In this document: positions 11,421 to 24,100 of the stretch, in pieces
How the letters are laid out: every line of letters starts with the position of its first letter
Numbering within the stretch: position 1 is the stretch's first letter
Assembly (NCBI RefSeq): GCF_022539315.1
Contig: NC_066313.1
Location: 35,315,059 to 35,379,058, forward strand
Direction: 5' to 3'
Source of the DNA: Serinus canaria
Lineage: Eukaryota > Chordata > Aves > Passeriformes > Fringillidae
Length of the DNA stretch: 64,000 bases
Notes under the pieces: model-generated
What the model was told of the DNA's origin: nothing
What the model saw: the letters and a program-made list of their open reading frames with translations, nothing else
Databases searched by the model: none
Translations under genes and position numbers: made by a program

Positions 11421-14307
11421 CAGAAGGCTCAGACAAGCACAAAACTTGAAAATACCAAAATATGGTCAAACAAGATCTCTTTCTGTTCAAGGCTGAGCTG
11501 ATATCCATTGCTTCTAAGTTTTCCCATTCTCATGAGTAACCTTTATAATGAACAGTGAAAAAATCCGCCATCCTTTTCAATTTGGTTATACCATTTACAG
11601 GTAGCTATTCCACTGAATAAATGTCCAACACTTTTCTTTGAGTCTTCTATTGATAATCCAGTCAATTAATGATTTCTTATTACCTTCAGTTTCTCTTTCT
11701 AGCTACAGTTCATTCTGTATTGTCCATGCTAATTGTGTTCCAACCTTCTCCTGATGATCACTGTGTGTGTGTGTGTAACAGGCTCTGCTTGTCTCTCCTT
11801 TATCTACACTATTTTGAATGAACAAATACATCACAGTTTAGCCAAAAATTTTCAATATCTTTTATAATCTTCACTGAAATACTGTGCAATTTCTTGATAA
11901 ACTGCAACTTTTTAAAAAAGTTTTATGAGATCTTCCACACAATTTATGTATATCTGTCAAAATCTCCTGGGTTTAGAAGCTATTAGTGGCCAGAGACAGA
12001 AAGACAGAGAGAAAGGGAACAAACTGTAGGAACCTCACTGGAAGTATCCTTGAGGGACCCCTCTGCTTGCACAAAAGCCCATTTGCAGATAAGAATACAG
12101 TCCTAACCTACCTATCCAGCTGAGTCAAGTCTATACAGTTCCAGGGATTCCTGCTGCTGCACTAACCACTTTGGAGCTGTGGCTCCCCAAAGCACTTGGC
12201 ATCAACAAATGAAAACAGCCACAGCCTGCTGAAAACAGCATGCTCGGTTTTGCATTCAGTGTGTAAACTGTAAGCTGGTTTCAACCATATTTTGTTACCC
12301 TTTGAAATGTTTCCTCAATAGTAGGTTGCACCATCTGTTGCACTGTTTGCCTGCATGTTTTGCTTGTTAGACTGCTCCCCCAGCAAGCCCACAAAAGAGG
12401 AAGAGCAGTGGTGATGCCTTTCAGGAAGATGTCCCTGTCCTCCGCCCACCTCCTCCCACCACAGTGTTGCAGTGCACGCAGCAGATGCTTCCCTATTCCT
12501 GCCTTGTGCTTATTTATTTTAGGACCTAAGCCAAAGTCCACTATAAAACCTATGAGACATAAAAATTTAGCAGTCTGAAGCCTATAGGTATGTTTTATTC
12601 GATAAGGGCACACGACCACACATGCCAAAGCAAAATATTCAGACGATTCTTCTCACAATTCACCAGGCAGTGTGAGCTCTGCCCCAGCTAATCCAGAACA
12701 CTCTTTAAACATGGAGGAAACATTGATTAGACGTCAATAAACTTGATTTTTATTGTTTGCCTAATGGCAAAAAATACTTAAATGGTCCTAGTATGAACTC
12801 TGTCTCCTGGTTAAGTGTTGGCATATTATCATGACAGGAAGAATACTATGTCTTAGTTCATGTAATCAAGCAGGGCTTTCCTTCAGTTGCTTTTCATTAT
12901 TAGTATCTAAGCAGCAGGAAAAATTTGACAGCTTTTCTTTTTTCCTTCTTTTCTGATGTTTATTAAACCTGAGCGAATGACATACAATGACTTTACATTA
13001 AATATTCTCTGAAACATGTTGACAAAGCCTTGCACTATTCTATATAATCCCAAATTATTCTCTTCATGAACTGGATGAATGATGGGAAGAAGGGGAAACC
13101 CATTGAATAATGGATACAAATAAGACTATAGAATGCTCTGAATAAATTTTGCGACCCAAATGTGTTCAGCCAGTTCTGCTCTGAATAACATGACATAGTT
13201 TTCTCATGACTTTAAGTCACCTCAGCAACGGGGACCAATGAGGAGCTGAGCTCACTGAATGGGAAATGGTTTTCAGGATGAAAATCTGTCTTGAGCAATC
13301 AGGGCCTCTGTCCCAACTCATTTCAAGGAACTTCACCCTGCAGGAATACAATACCTGAATATCCCTTACAGAGAAATGAATACTTTTCTTGTTCTAGCTT
13401 CTGCTCAAAGGTCATACCCATCACATGTGGCTACAGGATAGGTGTGATACATTCATATGATTCTCCAATTTCTTCCTACAGCTGCTCTTTTAGAAAAATA
13501 TTGATAGACCCTTGCTTTCTCTTGAATTCCCATGCAAAACTTTTCATATAGACAAACAAATATTTACCTACTATCAAGTCTTTATAGCAAACCAATCTTA
13601 AAAATTCAGTAAGGTCTCCACAATTGAGCTTGATGACAACATCTAAAATATTTCTTATGCAACAGAACAGGCATCTGATAGATGAAGGAGAGATGGCCAC
13701 ATATAACTAGCCAGTCCAGGCTTTCTTTGTAACAAAAAGAGAAAATCAGGCACCTATAGATTGAAATTAGGCTCATTCTGGGTAGGAATTTGAAACGAAT
13801 TAGATGAATCTCACTCTTAAAGTTACTCTCCATTGACTGAAAATGGAAGCTGAGATGGCTTCTCTGTGTTGCAGAAGCTAAACATGTACACTTCACCTGG
13901 AATGAGTTCAATCCCACCCACAAGCCTGGCTGCACACAGAGGCAGGTGCAGGTTCCATAGCAGAGCTATGTCATGCAGTGTGGGAGCACACCAGCTGGTA
14001 CTAATGATCCCTGAGCTTCCCTGGGAAATCTGTCCCAATATTTCTGTGTCCAATACAGTGAACCAGACACCAAAAGAAGATCTGGTCTCTCAGAGTTTAT
14101 TTCCTCCTCTACAATCTTTTCCAGGTGGCTGAGCCCTGATCAAATATTTATAGAATTAAATATTTCTCTTCTCTGTGGGAGGGAAACAGTAAAAGAACAG
14201 ATCCTAATTTGTTTTTGCAGAGGGCTGGAAATAACAACAAACAGGTCATTAAAACTAATCCTCTTTTTCGTTGTTTTTTAATGTTTTTATTTTTTCATTC
14301 CTTGCAG
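11421..14307. other. AT-rich non-coding stretch, nothing recognised
   Basis: The part next to the LINE relic (11421-11900) may be more of the same old element but is too worn to say. A short GT run lies at 11762-11776. Open frames at 12281-12628 (minus, 115 codons) and 13606-13935 (minus, 109 codons) show no family features. Confidence 0.45.
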
Positions 14308-14373
14308 ATGCGAATAAACTTTCCAAGGACAAATCTGAACCCATAAGTTTCTTTCTCATAAGAATATTAGCAG
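14308..14373 (+). other. Exon-like segment, 66 nt, unverified
   Basis: The segment is preceded by a strong pyrimidine tract ending CATTCCTTGCAG (acceptor ends 14307). It is followed by the consensus donor CAG|GTGAGT (donor starts 14374). One frame stays open through it, reading ANKLSKDKSEPISFFLIRIL with split codons at both ends; the other two frames have stops. At 66 nt it is a multiple of three, so inclusion would keep frame. I recognise no protein family in it. The minus strand is also open here (14255-14629, 124 codons), which weakens the coding argument. Splice-like pairs this good occur by chance in 64 kb, so this is a candidate only. Confidence 0.2.
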
Positions 14374-17237
14374 GTGAGTATGGCTGTTTCAGGAAATCTG
14401 CACAGCCTCTTCTACCAGAAATGCTTCTTGTTTTTTTATGCATAGAATTTGGTAGCTCCCAGGTGTCCTCATAAGCGAGCATGTCCTCACACACTAAGGT
14501 GTGCACAAATTCAGACACAGAAAAAAGGCCCTCATTTAAAAATGTTGATGTTCTAAGGCAAGAGACAAAACCTGACAGCTTCTCTTCAGAAAGTGAAGCT
14601 ATTTGAGATCCATTTCTGTAAAAACACATTGTAGTTACAGGTATTTAATCAGTGAAATTGTATTAGGAGATATTCACAGACACGAGAACTCATTTTACTT
14701 ACAGTGCTAAGACTTTTTCAGGCACATTATTTTATGTCAAAGGAGTTAACCAAAGGTAATTTTTGGACAGAGTTCAGGTGGGCAATTGTATGTTGCCTCC
14801 CTGTTTTGGAGAAGAACAGAATGCATGGTGCAGATGTAGACTGTTCCACATCAGTATCAAAAAGCTGTCCTAGGTGTATTTTCTTTACTAGAAATGACAT
14901 CATCTTTTATATGCTTTTCCTCAATGCAGTGATTAACTATAATACAGATTTTTTTTTTAACTTTTAAGAGGGGAAGAGCCTCAGCCGTGGTTAGCTTAGG
15001 AAATTTTTTCTTTTTGAGTGACTCTCTGTATTAAAATTCCACTCAAAAATCCCCAGCTTTCAAACTGACAAGGAGATGAGGCACAGACATGTTGAAGCCT
15101 GTTTTGCCAACTGCAGTCCCTCCTGTTACATGCCACTGCTTCCTCAGCAATGCAGCTCCTCAAGATGCAGCACTACAGATCCTCAACGTGCAGCACTACA
15201 AATCTTCATCACCGCAACATTGGTCAAAAAATCCTCTGAGTAATATTTTGATTCTCAGAAACCTGCAATTCACTTTTTTTCCTAGCAGTTCAATGTAAGG
15301 GAAAAGTGATTTAATAATCTTTGGGACAAGGTCAGGGTATTTTTCCTCACTTGTTTGGGGTTTTTTTCAGCACAGGCTGCTATGGAACTTGACACAAATC
15401 TAAAAAGCCTGCTCCTAGCAGCATATGAGGACAAAGGGCTATATTGTGACTATCTTCCCTAGTAGTCCCAATTTAGTCATCCTTACTGTCATATTGTCTA
15501 GGTGATGGAGCAATTCAGTTCACTGCCACCCACTACTGCCAGACACTTTAAACAAATTCTGTGAAAAGTTGTTATAATAATATGTAAATTAGATAGAAAA
15601 CAGTGCTGTTTCTCATAACATCTAGAGTGTGTTGTATATTTTCTAGGTCTCCAACTGGAAGTTTGGGAGTTTAGGAAAGTGGATAATATTGAAAATATTT
15701 TATGATATTCACAGGAAAGAGAAATAAAAAGAAAGCTGAAGTGTGATTAAAGTGTAGGCACGACCTAACACTGATGTATTCATTCTTTCTACACAACCTG
15801 CTGAAATAAGAGAAACTAAATTGTTATTTTAAAGTTATTTTAAGCAACAAATAATAAATTATTGGAGAGCTAGTATTGGCAGCACTTTCATTACCAATGA
15901 CTTAATTAGTAGCTTATTCTAATACCATTAAACAACAACAACAAAACCACCAAACCAGAGTATTGTCAGAATGTGGAGAAGAAAATGATCCTCCACCTTT
16001 TTGCAGTTGTGCAGGATGCCATTAGAAGTCTTTTTCCACCATGTCTTTTTTATGTCCCCAGAGGTTCAGGTAAAGGATGTCTGCTTAGTTGGATGATACT
16101 GACATTGGTGCTGGGAGAGTGGAGAATAAAGACAGAGAATAGAATAAAATAAAGTGTTGGATTTGTCTCATTTAGTGTCATAGCTCTGCAGTGGTGAGTC
16201 CATCTAAACTAGTTGTCCTCTGGTAATAGAAAGTGAAAGGAGCAGACACTTGTAGGTACCATGTAAAATTTGGGTCTGATTTTCAAGATGTCACGTCACA
16301 TGACCCCCACCAGACCAACCAACACAATCTGAACCAAATGACAACAGGGAGCCGTGCAAAGCAGTGACTTGCCAGGATATTTGCTGCCATCAGGTAACAG
16401 CACAGTTTAAAACATATGAAAAGAAGAATGAGGTGCCATGGTGTTCAGAGGAAGCCTTGTAATGCTTTTATAATACAGAAACCAACATCTCAGGAGCCAC
16501 AACACAGCATGGAGGATGGGAGTAATCAAAACTAATCCATGTGTTTGCAAATGCAGATCCCAGGTTCTCAGGGGATTTTCAGAGGAAAAATACTTAATGA
16601 AATTGAAGAACTATTATTCCAGTTCTTAATGTTTTTAAATCATAAGCTTGGAAAACACATACAACTCAACAAGCATTGGCAGGTGCCATGTGTGATTTAT
16701 GTTTAGATTTCACACTGTGCTTTAACTGTCACCTAATGAAATAATGTATCTGTTAAAAGCTCATTGATTTTATTTACTTTTCTGACAAGTGAGAATTCAG
16801 TGCTCCTTGCCACGCTGTGGGACAGTATTTCAGATAATCTTTTGTGGAATCTCATTTATTTTGAATTATTATAGTTCTGAAATCATTGCAATTAATGTTG
16901 ATAGTAGCAAGAAGAGATCAGTCACCTGAAAAAGTCCAAACTTCTGCTAAAAATGAGACAAGATTCATTCCACCTAAGGAATTTTATTTTAACTTGAATC
17001 ATCTTCCTAAGGCAACCCCTACAAATGTCCCAAAGATCTTGGGGTAAGTAAAGCTAATAAACATCAGGGCATTAAGAACTATAGTAGCATCTATTTTAAG
17101 TCCCTAATACGACCTGAGCATATAAAAAAATTAATTTAATTTAATTAAGGATTGAAGCATTTGTGTTGCACTATAAATGTTAGGAAGCATCTGGCTACTC
17201 CCTAGGGGATGAAAGCTGTAATCTGAGTGGAATAACT
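14374..17237. other. AT-rich non-coding stretch with one small duplication
   Basis: Apart from the 23-bp tandem duplication at 15158-15203, nothing is recognised. The right end (17130-17160) is a very AT-rich TTAATTTAATTTAATTAA run just before the GC-rich island. Confidence 0.5.
15158..15203. repeat. 23-bp tandem duplication
   Basis: CCTCAAGATGCAGCACTAC continues to 15180 and is repeated at 15181-15203 with three base differences. A weaker third partial match (CCTCAGCAATGCAGC) lies just upstream. Confidence 0.85.
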
Positions 17238-17640
17238 ATGGTGGAGGAAGTGCCCAGCCATCCCAAGGATTGTCAGGGGCCAGGTGGGCCAAGGGGAGAA
17301 GAAATTATTCTGGGGTCAGCCCTGGTGGGTGCCAGAGGCTGTGCAGCACTGGGGAGGAGGGCAGGGAAAGATCAGAATCCGCTGCAGGGAGGGACACCAG
17401 GGTCAGCACAGCCCCAGGTGGCCTGGGAAGGGCACCAGGACAGCAGTGCTGGCCCATGCCTGGGCAGAGCAGGGCTGGGGGACCAATGTCCTATGGTGTC
17501 ACCAGGACAGGGAATTATATTCCTGGGGGGCTGAAATGGGGCCCTGGGCCATGGGAAGGAGGAGAGGCCATGGGCTGGGCAGGGCCATTAGAGCCTGGCC
17601 AAGCCCTCAAAGCCCTGGCAATACCTAAGTACCACAGTGC
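17238..17640. other. GC-rich, CpG-poor island of unknown origin
   Basis: About 400 bp of markedly G-rich sequence (plus strand) sits abruptly inside AT-rich DNA. CCAGG, CCTGG and GGGC motifs recur and all three plus frames are largely open, simply because stop codons are rare in such composition. CpG is almost absent, so it is not a promoter-type CpG island. The sharp edges suggest an inserted element, perhaps an LTR or unlisted repeat, but I do not recognise it. The 153-, 114- and 98-codon frames over it are most likely not genes. Confidence 0.5.
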
Positions 17641-20407
17641 TATTTTTATTTATGAAAGATTGGCCAAGTCAGATGTGTCAAGTATAGATACTATACATGT
17701 GGGAATTGCTAAAGAAAGATTTCTTTTCTGACAGATGTCAGAGTAATACATTTCTCCTCTTCAGTACTGATTATATATTATCCAGGACATAGGATATTCT
17801 AAACCTGTCGAGATTTAAAAGCTAATGTTTTCTAACTGGAAAGTGAGGAGAATAGTTCATCTAAAGCAATGCCATTTATAAAACTGAGCTTTGAATGGTA
17901 AATATAAAATAGATTAGCTTTTATTTTTTCCTCACTCTCAGCCTTAAGCTGACAAATTCAGAAATTTCAAAGTCTGAATTGGCACTGTTTTCTTAAAGTA
18001 TTTCTAAATAATTGTCAGTGACACCTCTCTTCTGCAAGTTTTCTTCACTTTCTGTACCCAATCTGGCACCATGCTTGCCATGCAAGCAGCCAATGTACAG
18101 ACATATAGGGAAGAGCAGACTGTAAAAGTGGATTTGTGGGACACAAGATTGTTGCTGTTCCTCAGTGCACTTAGACTCAACTGCAGCCATGGGTGAGGGT
18201 CAGAGGAACTGATCTGTAAAACCTGGGCAAGCAGTTCTGCTGTGTTTAATCAGAATAAATCTTTGTGCAGATGTTCACCCTCTATGTAGCTATGGGGAAG
18301 AGGATGGTGTTGTTAGAGCTTGTAGCTTTAATATCAAAGTCTCAAGGAGCACTGAATGGTATTTCAGAGTGGTTTCCTCTTAGACAGGAAGATGATCCTT
18401 TACAAAGGATCATCTTCATATCTAAGATGATCCTTTACCCATAACTTTAAATATTTAGTAGCATACAGAGGAAGTCAGTTTTGTTGGTTTAAAGCCTGCA
18501 GAAGATGCTAGAGATTCTTGCCTTCAGATGACCACTGCAGTGGGGCTTTGATTCGTGTTTTGCAGGTCTCCACTGAGTGGGATTAGAGCACAGCTGTGAT
18601 GTGCTTCTGAGCAGAAGCTGTTGAACACCTGAACATAGAATTGTTCTTCAAGCCCAACCCTCACTGAAGCATGAAACACAGGTGTTTGAGTTCACACTAA
18701 CCTATTTATGTCTGTCCCACACAGCACCTCACCAGATTTGAATGTGCACAGATGTTTCACACAGAAGGAGATTCTCCTTTGAAATAAATCAAATGACAAA
18801 TTAACTCTGTCTGAGGAACCCCTTGCCACACTGAAGATTGCTGAAGCCCCACCTCTTCAGGAACCAAAGACTTTTTCTTGTCCTTCACCTGATGTGATGA
18901 TAATTATATACCTGTCATCCTAGCTGCTTCTTTTAGCATGCAACATTCACATTTTCCTCAACAACCTACCACTTAGTTCTCTTCCACTTTTTAAATAGTG
19001 CTGACTGGTAGTTTTTAATTAAGCCTTGACAGTTGAAATTTGCATTCCAAAAGCCAAATGAAGGTGCTGGCATTGGATTTTCTAATATTCTGGAATGGGT
19101 TTGGATTGTCTGTTATTTTATCATGCAGAGCATTCTACTTGCACATAACCCTGCATGCATGCATACTTACCCAGACCTTCCAGGTTCTACAGATACTGTG
19201 TGCAAGGTTTAAGGCTACTTCCCTGAGAGCATTCTAAATTTGCATTTCGTGCTTTAATGCTTAGTTAATGGAGTATAAAAGAGCATGCTGAGTGATTTCT
19301 GTAGTTCTAAGAAGAACATTGTTCTTGTCTGGTTTGTTATTCATTCAAACATGCCTGCTCACAAAATTGCTGTGAGTAGATCAACAAATAGGTAAGAGAA
19401 GTTTTATCAGTTTCAAGGTTTAGGGGAGAAATGACCCAGGGAAAGACCTAAAGAATGGATGCCTACAACATTTAAAAAGCTACTGTATACTTTTCTGTTT
19501 TCTTTAAGAGGCTCTCAGTCTCACTAAAGGTTCTTGACTTAACCTGCATTTAGCTAAACAAATTTTCCCTTCCTATCCATTGACTTCAATAGATTTTGTA
19601 CTTGACAGTGGTATAAGTCAAGTCATTTCTGATTAGGTTCTACAAGCTAAAGCTTTAAATCTGCTCCAATTAATGCTTCTTTTGATGAAATGAGGCTTGT
19701 GCTTCAAGCTAAGCCTCCAGCTTTTAAGGACCACTGATGATTAGTCACTGCAGGTATCTGTAGAACCAAATACCTTTTGCTGTCTTTAGGACCATAGCAA
19801 TAGTAATAGCAGAAAATTGCAATTATGATAGAATAACAAGGATGGAGCTTGCAAAGTCACCTCTTCTGTCTTGGTGTGAACTGTGAAGTCAAAGAATATA
19901 CACCTGATCAAATTCCTGGGCTGAGAGATACTTTGAGAAAATTTCAATAGCAAGTTCACAGATTGTATTCCTGAAATTTCTCTTTTTTTAAATCTTATGA
20001 CCTATGGACTCACCTTTATTTTCATTAATTATTTTTTATGGGTCCAGTGTGACATCTGACAACAACAACAGTATGGCTGTGAGATGGCAGCTGAGGTCAC
20101 ACATCCAAGCCAAGAAGTGACTACTGGCCACCTGTAAAAGAAATACGACAGACCGACTGGAAAAATCTGCACACTTTATATCACAAGCCTTATTTATATT
20201 CTTTATTTTTATAGTGTCTTTGGATCAAAATCCAGTATAATTTCTACTACACTGCTTTCACAGCACTAAACAATGTTGATTGGATCTTTGTCTTTCAACA
20301 ATTAAAAGAACAGTAGTCCAGTTTATGTCTGGTTACTGCAAGATGATTTCCTCACATCAGAAATGATGTAAATAAAATAATTTTTAAAAACAGTTTTTAA
20401 TTTAGAT
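17641..20407. other. AT-rich non-coding stretch
   Basis: No gene or repeat family is recognised apart from the fold-back cluster at 18388-18438. Confidence 0.5.
18388..18438. repeat. Perfect 14-bp inverted repeat with a third, direct copy
   Basis: GAAGATGATCCTTT (18388-18401) and AAAGGATCATCTTC (18404-18417) are exact reverse complements with a 2-nt loop. A direct copy, AAGATGATCCTTTAC, follows at 18424-18438, identical to 18389-18403. The three-copy plus/minus/plus arrangement looks like the trace of a template switch and return. Confidence 0.9.
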
Positions 20408-21122
20408 GTTGCTGTCAGGCACAAGAGCAGAGATTTCCCTGCAACCGGTTATGAAGACTCTGGTGATGCAAGTCATCCCCCTGAAGCACATGGAGGACCA
20501 TGCTGGAGCACATACTCATGCTGCAGCCCATGGAAGGCCCCACTCTGGAGCAGAGGCACGTGTCCTGAAGCCAGCTGCAGCCCATGGAGATTTCACATTG
20601 GAAGAGGCTCCTGGTAGGAGCTGCTGTCTGTGGAGAGAAGCCCATGCAGGAGCAGGTTTTCTGGCAAGACGTGCCCCCATGGAACACCCCCATGGGAACA
20701 GTCTGTGTCTGAAGGACTGTGCCCAGAGGAAAGGATCCATGCTGCAGCAGTTCATGGAGGATTGTGTCTCATGGGAAGGACCCTGTCATGGGGCACAGAA
20801 GGAGTGTGAGGAGGAAGGAGGAGAGATGAAGTGTTATGAATGGAATTAAACCTTCATTCTCTTTGCACTGCTTGAAGGGAAACAGATAGAAGGCTCAGGA
20901 GTGAAATTAAGCCTGGAAGGAAGAAGGTTAGGGGAAGGTGTTCATAGTATTGTTAATTTCTCATTATCCAGGTCTGTTATTGTCAATCAAATTATTTCAT
21001 TTCCCTGAACTGAGTTAGTTTCACTTGTGCTGGTAATTGTTGAGCAACCCTCCTGTCTTTATCTCAAACAATAAACTTCCATCATATTTTGTCTACGTGC
21101 AGCTGAGCAGAGTGGCTCAGAG
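20408..21122 (+). mobile_element. Avian LTR-type repeat with internal short repeats
   Basis: This is the longer copy of the family also seen at 8236-8630. Its first half is built of recurring units around CAGCCCATGGA and a GCTGGAGCA-like motif (20510-20760). Its second half carries the AAGCCTGGAAGGAAGAAGG, TTTCTCATTATCC and CTGTCTTTATCTCAAA blocks that match the other copy in order. A 147-codon frame (20406-20849) and two minus-strand frames span the unit array. They come from the repeat's composition, not from a host gene. The copy is old and gapped relative to the 8.2-kb copy in its 3' half. I recognise the repeat type from bird genomes but leave the family name open. Confidence 0.8.
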
Positions 21123-24100
21123 AGAATTTAAAATTATTCCTCCAACCTAATAATTTTGAGCTTTTTCTTTGAGAAAGATTAGGTAAATATTCTGCAATCC
21201 AACTATCCTATGTTTATAATTCCTTTTGTCTTGATTAGGACACACAGCATGAAGGAGAAACAGTCAACATGAAGGAAGGTGTCCCAGAGGCTGGACTGCC
21301 TTGGATGCCATTACAATCCCATTACCTCGTGCTGACTGAACACTCAGAACAGATGACTGAGTTGTAATAGTATGTCCAGCTTCAGTTCATCCAAAGACAA
21401 GTTTGACTTTGACTCGGAAACCTAGAAGTCAGATTTAAATCTCACATAACCTCTGGAAAAGATGGCCTTCCTAATTCACAGGAGTGAAAAAAACCTCCTT
21501 CCAAAGCAGAAGTAAAAGTTTAAATGAAAGAAGAGGATATAAAACCAAGTGTTTATTATGCAGGCAGCACAGACGGTGCAGAAGGCTGCAGTGAGCCAAG
21601 AAGAATTAGCCTCCCCTAGCTTTAAAAAAAAAAAAAGGAATGGCACCTTTCAAACAAATCCTTCTGTGTAACAGAACCGGCCTTCACAATGAAAATGGTG
21701 CCAAAAGCTTTCTCTTGGAGAAGCCTAGAGTTCATCAGGCCTTAAGCAACCATTATTTTTGGATTATCTTATTCACTGTGTTCCTGGGTAATAGCAGAAC
21801 CACTGACAACAAGGTGAGCACAGCAAGATGATCATACTCTTTCTGACAGTTCATGCTTCAACCATTCAGCAAAATGAGAGAGGACTAAACAGCATGCCAG
21901 GAAGGAGCCTGGATTGACTCTAAGGGAGAAGACCAGACCAGATCTTGCCTGGTCTTCTCCCCTAAGCTTTTGATAGTCAGACACACCCATTTTCTCCAGA
22001 TGAACAGGTAAGACTTGATTGCCAACTGTATCATCCCATCTGGATAACCTTTCAGTTCTTTTAGTTCTTTTGAAGACCCAACACATATAATGTAGGCACG
22101 GTGAGATTAGGGCCTCTTCAGTAAGTTATCTTGGTTGGAGAAAGCAAGGGCCTTTAAAAGGTAAGTTGTAACAAAGATATTTTTCGTCAGTCTTTTTTAC
22201 ATTTTATGATCTGAGAATCCTCTGGGTTCATCTGTGTTTGGCTTTGTGCATGAGACTCACAGCTGTGTCCATAGCCCCTTCTATTCTTCTCCTCTTTCAC
22301 TTCATGTTTAATATATCAACGCTCATCTTGGCTGCTGAGTCTAGGGGTCATAAAGAACAAGATGGGAACTATATTTGATGGAAAGAGCATCAAGATTCCT
22401 CTTTGCAAATAACCAGAACTGTCAGATGGAACTGAACTGTCAGTTGGAATTGTTGCCGAAGATTTAAGAAGATGAAAGTTAGAGATGTTGTGTCTTCTGT
22501 GAAGATATTTCTCTTTTTTAATAATACATATCTTTCTTTCTGAGTCAAGAGTGAAGTGCTGAGAGTCCTGGGTGCTGCCACCATTTGGAGTCATTGGTAC
22601 AATCAGTGCCTCACAGCTATGGCTGGAGCGAGCTTCTGAAGATTTACTGAGAACCTTTGATGGATGTTAAACCTCTGAAAAACTTTATTGCTGTTGACAG
22701 CTGATAGGAAGGGACTAAAGAAGACTTTTGAGGACAACTGAGCTGGTAAGATTTTGATCCCTCAGGGCCTTAAACGCCTAGACACTGAAAAGTAAAGATC
22801 ATAAGGAGCTGTGTGGGGAATAAAAAAAGTAAAATATTTTGGATGAGATTAGTAAAACCAGAGAAGCTTAAATGTATTTGCCTGGAGAGGAGGATACTAA
22901 GTGGAGGGTGGATATTAAGAAGATCATAGGGACTAAACAGTTTCTTCTCTCAACATATCAGAAAGACAATAGGACAGATGATTAAATGAAAGGGCAGTCC
23001 ATGTGGAAGAAGCAGAGACAATAAGAACTATATGCAGCCTACAGCATCCTTCTAGAATTTACTCCCACATTAAATCTTAGAGTCACCTCTATGCCCAGAT
23101 TTTTTAAGGAAGTGAGATGCTACTACTTAATAATGATATGCAGTATCAAGTAATTTAATGTAATAAAATAGATAACAAAAGGTCATATTTCAAGGCATAA
23201 ACAACTCAGCCACGATGGTCAGTTGAAGGAGTGTTTTTCTGTCCCTATACCTGGGGTATTAGTCCATAATAGCTTAGATATTTTAAAAGACCTTTCTTTT
23301 TTTAAAGCCAGTAGTTCACCATTTTCAGAAACGTGATATGGATCTAGACAGACCAATGGCTTAACCTGGCATGACAGTTTTTAGGAACCAGTGCCTGACC
23401 TCTGTGAGTATAAGAAAAGCACAGAGCAGGAAGGCTTAGAGCTGGCTTCCCCTATAAAACCTGCAGAATGGTGGAGAAAAACAGAAATAGGTACAAGTGG
23501 GTGTAACTTCACTGAAGTCTATTTCCAGGTGCTGAGGATCTAACCTGTTATATTTCAAATACCATCGTGGGTTTTTATTCCCCATGTATTCTTTACCTGT
23601 CGAACATGCATAATGGTGGGATAATTTATTTTGTAAATGTGACAATCAATGTCTTCTCCACACTTTGTAGAGGATTAAAAGCAGGAGCTGGAAGCACCAG
23701 CATCTCTGTCAGATTTCCCAACAAATCAGTCAGAGATAGCAGCATTCTCTATTGACATAACTCAGCTTTTAGACTCATCTTCCAAATGCAATATTGAAAA
23801 TGCTTGCAGCATCCTCACCAAGTGTCATATCACTGTTCAGTCCCAGGTTATATTTAAAGCTCCTTATTATCTGGGAAAGGTGAAAACAATAACTAAAAAT
23901 AAAGCCCTATACAAAACACATCTTATGAACTTCTAGTAAATTGGAAAACTTCTGACAAACCATATTAACAAAAAATGCTTTTCTCATCAATAAAGACGCT
24001 TCTGAGAGTTCTGGAGATAGCCTAAGTACTGACACAGTTAAAAAGGAGATATTTAACTTAATGGAAGAGCTTGGCTTCTCAGAGCTGATGAAGACTATTG

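Noticed and set aside
17270..17731. 153-codon plus-strand frame as a gene
   Set aside because: All three plus frames are open because the block is G-rich and stop-poor; no domain and no CpG promoter.
20406..20849. 147-codon frame as a protein-coding gene
   Set aside because: It lies inside a recognised LTR-type repeat and follows its short internal units.
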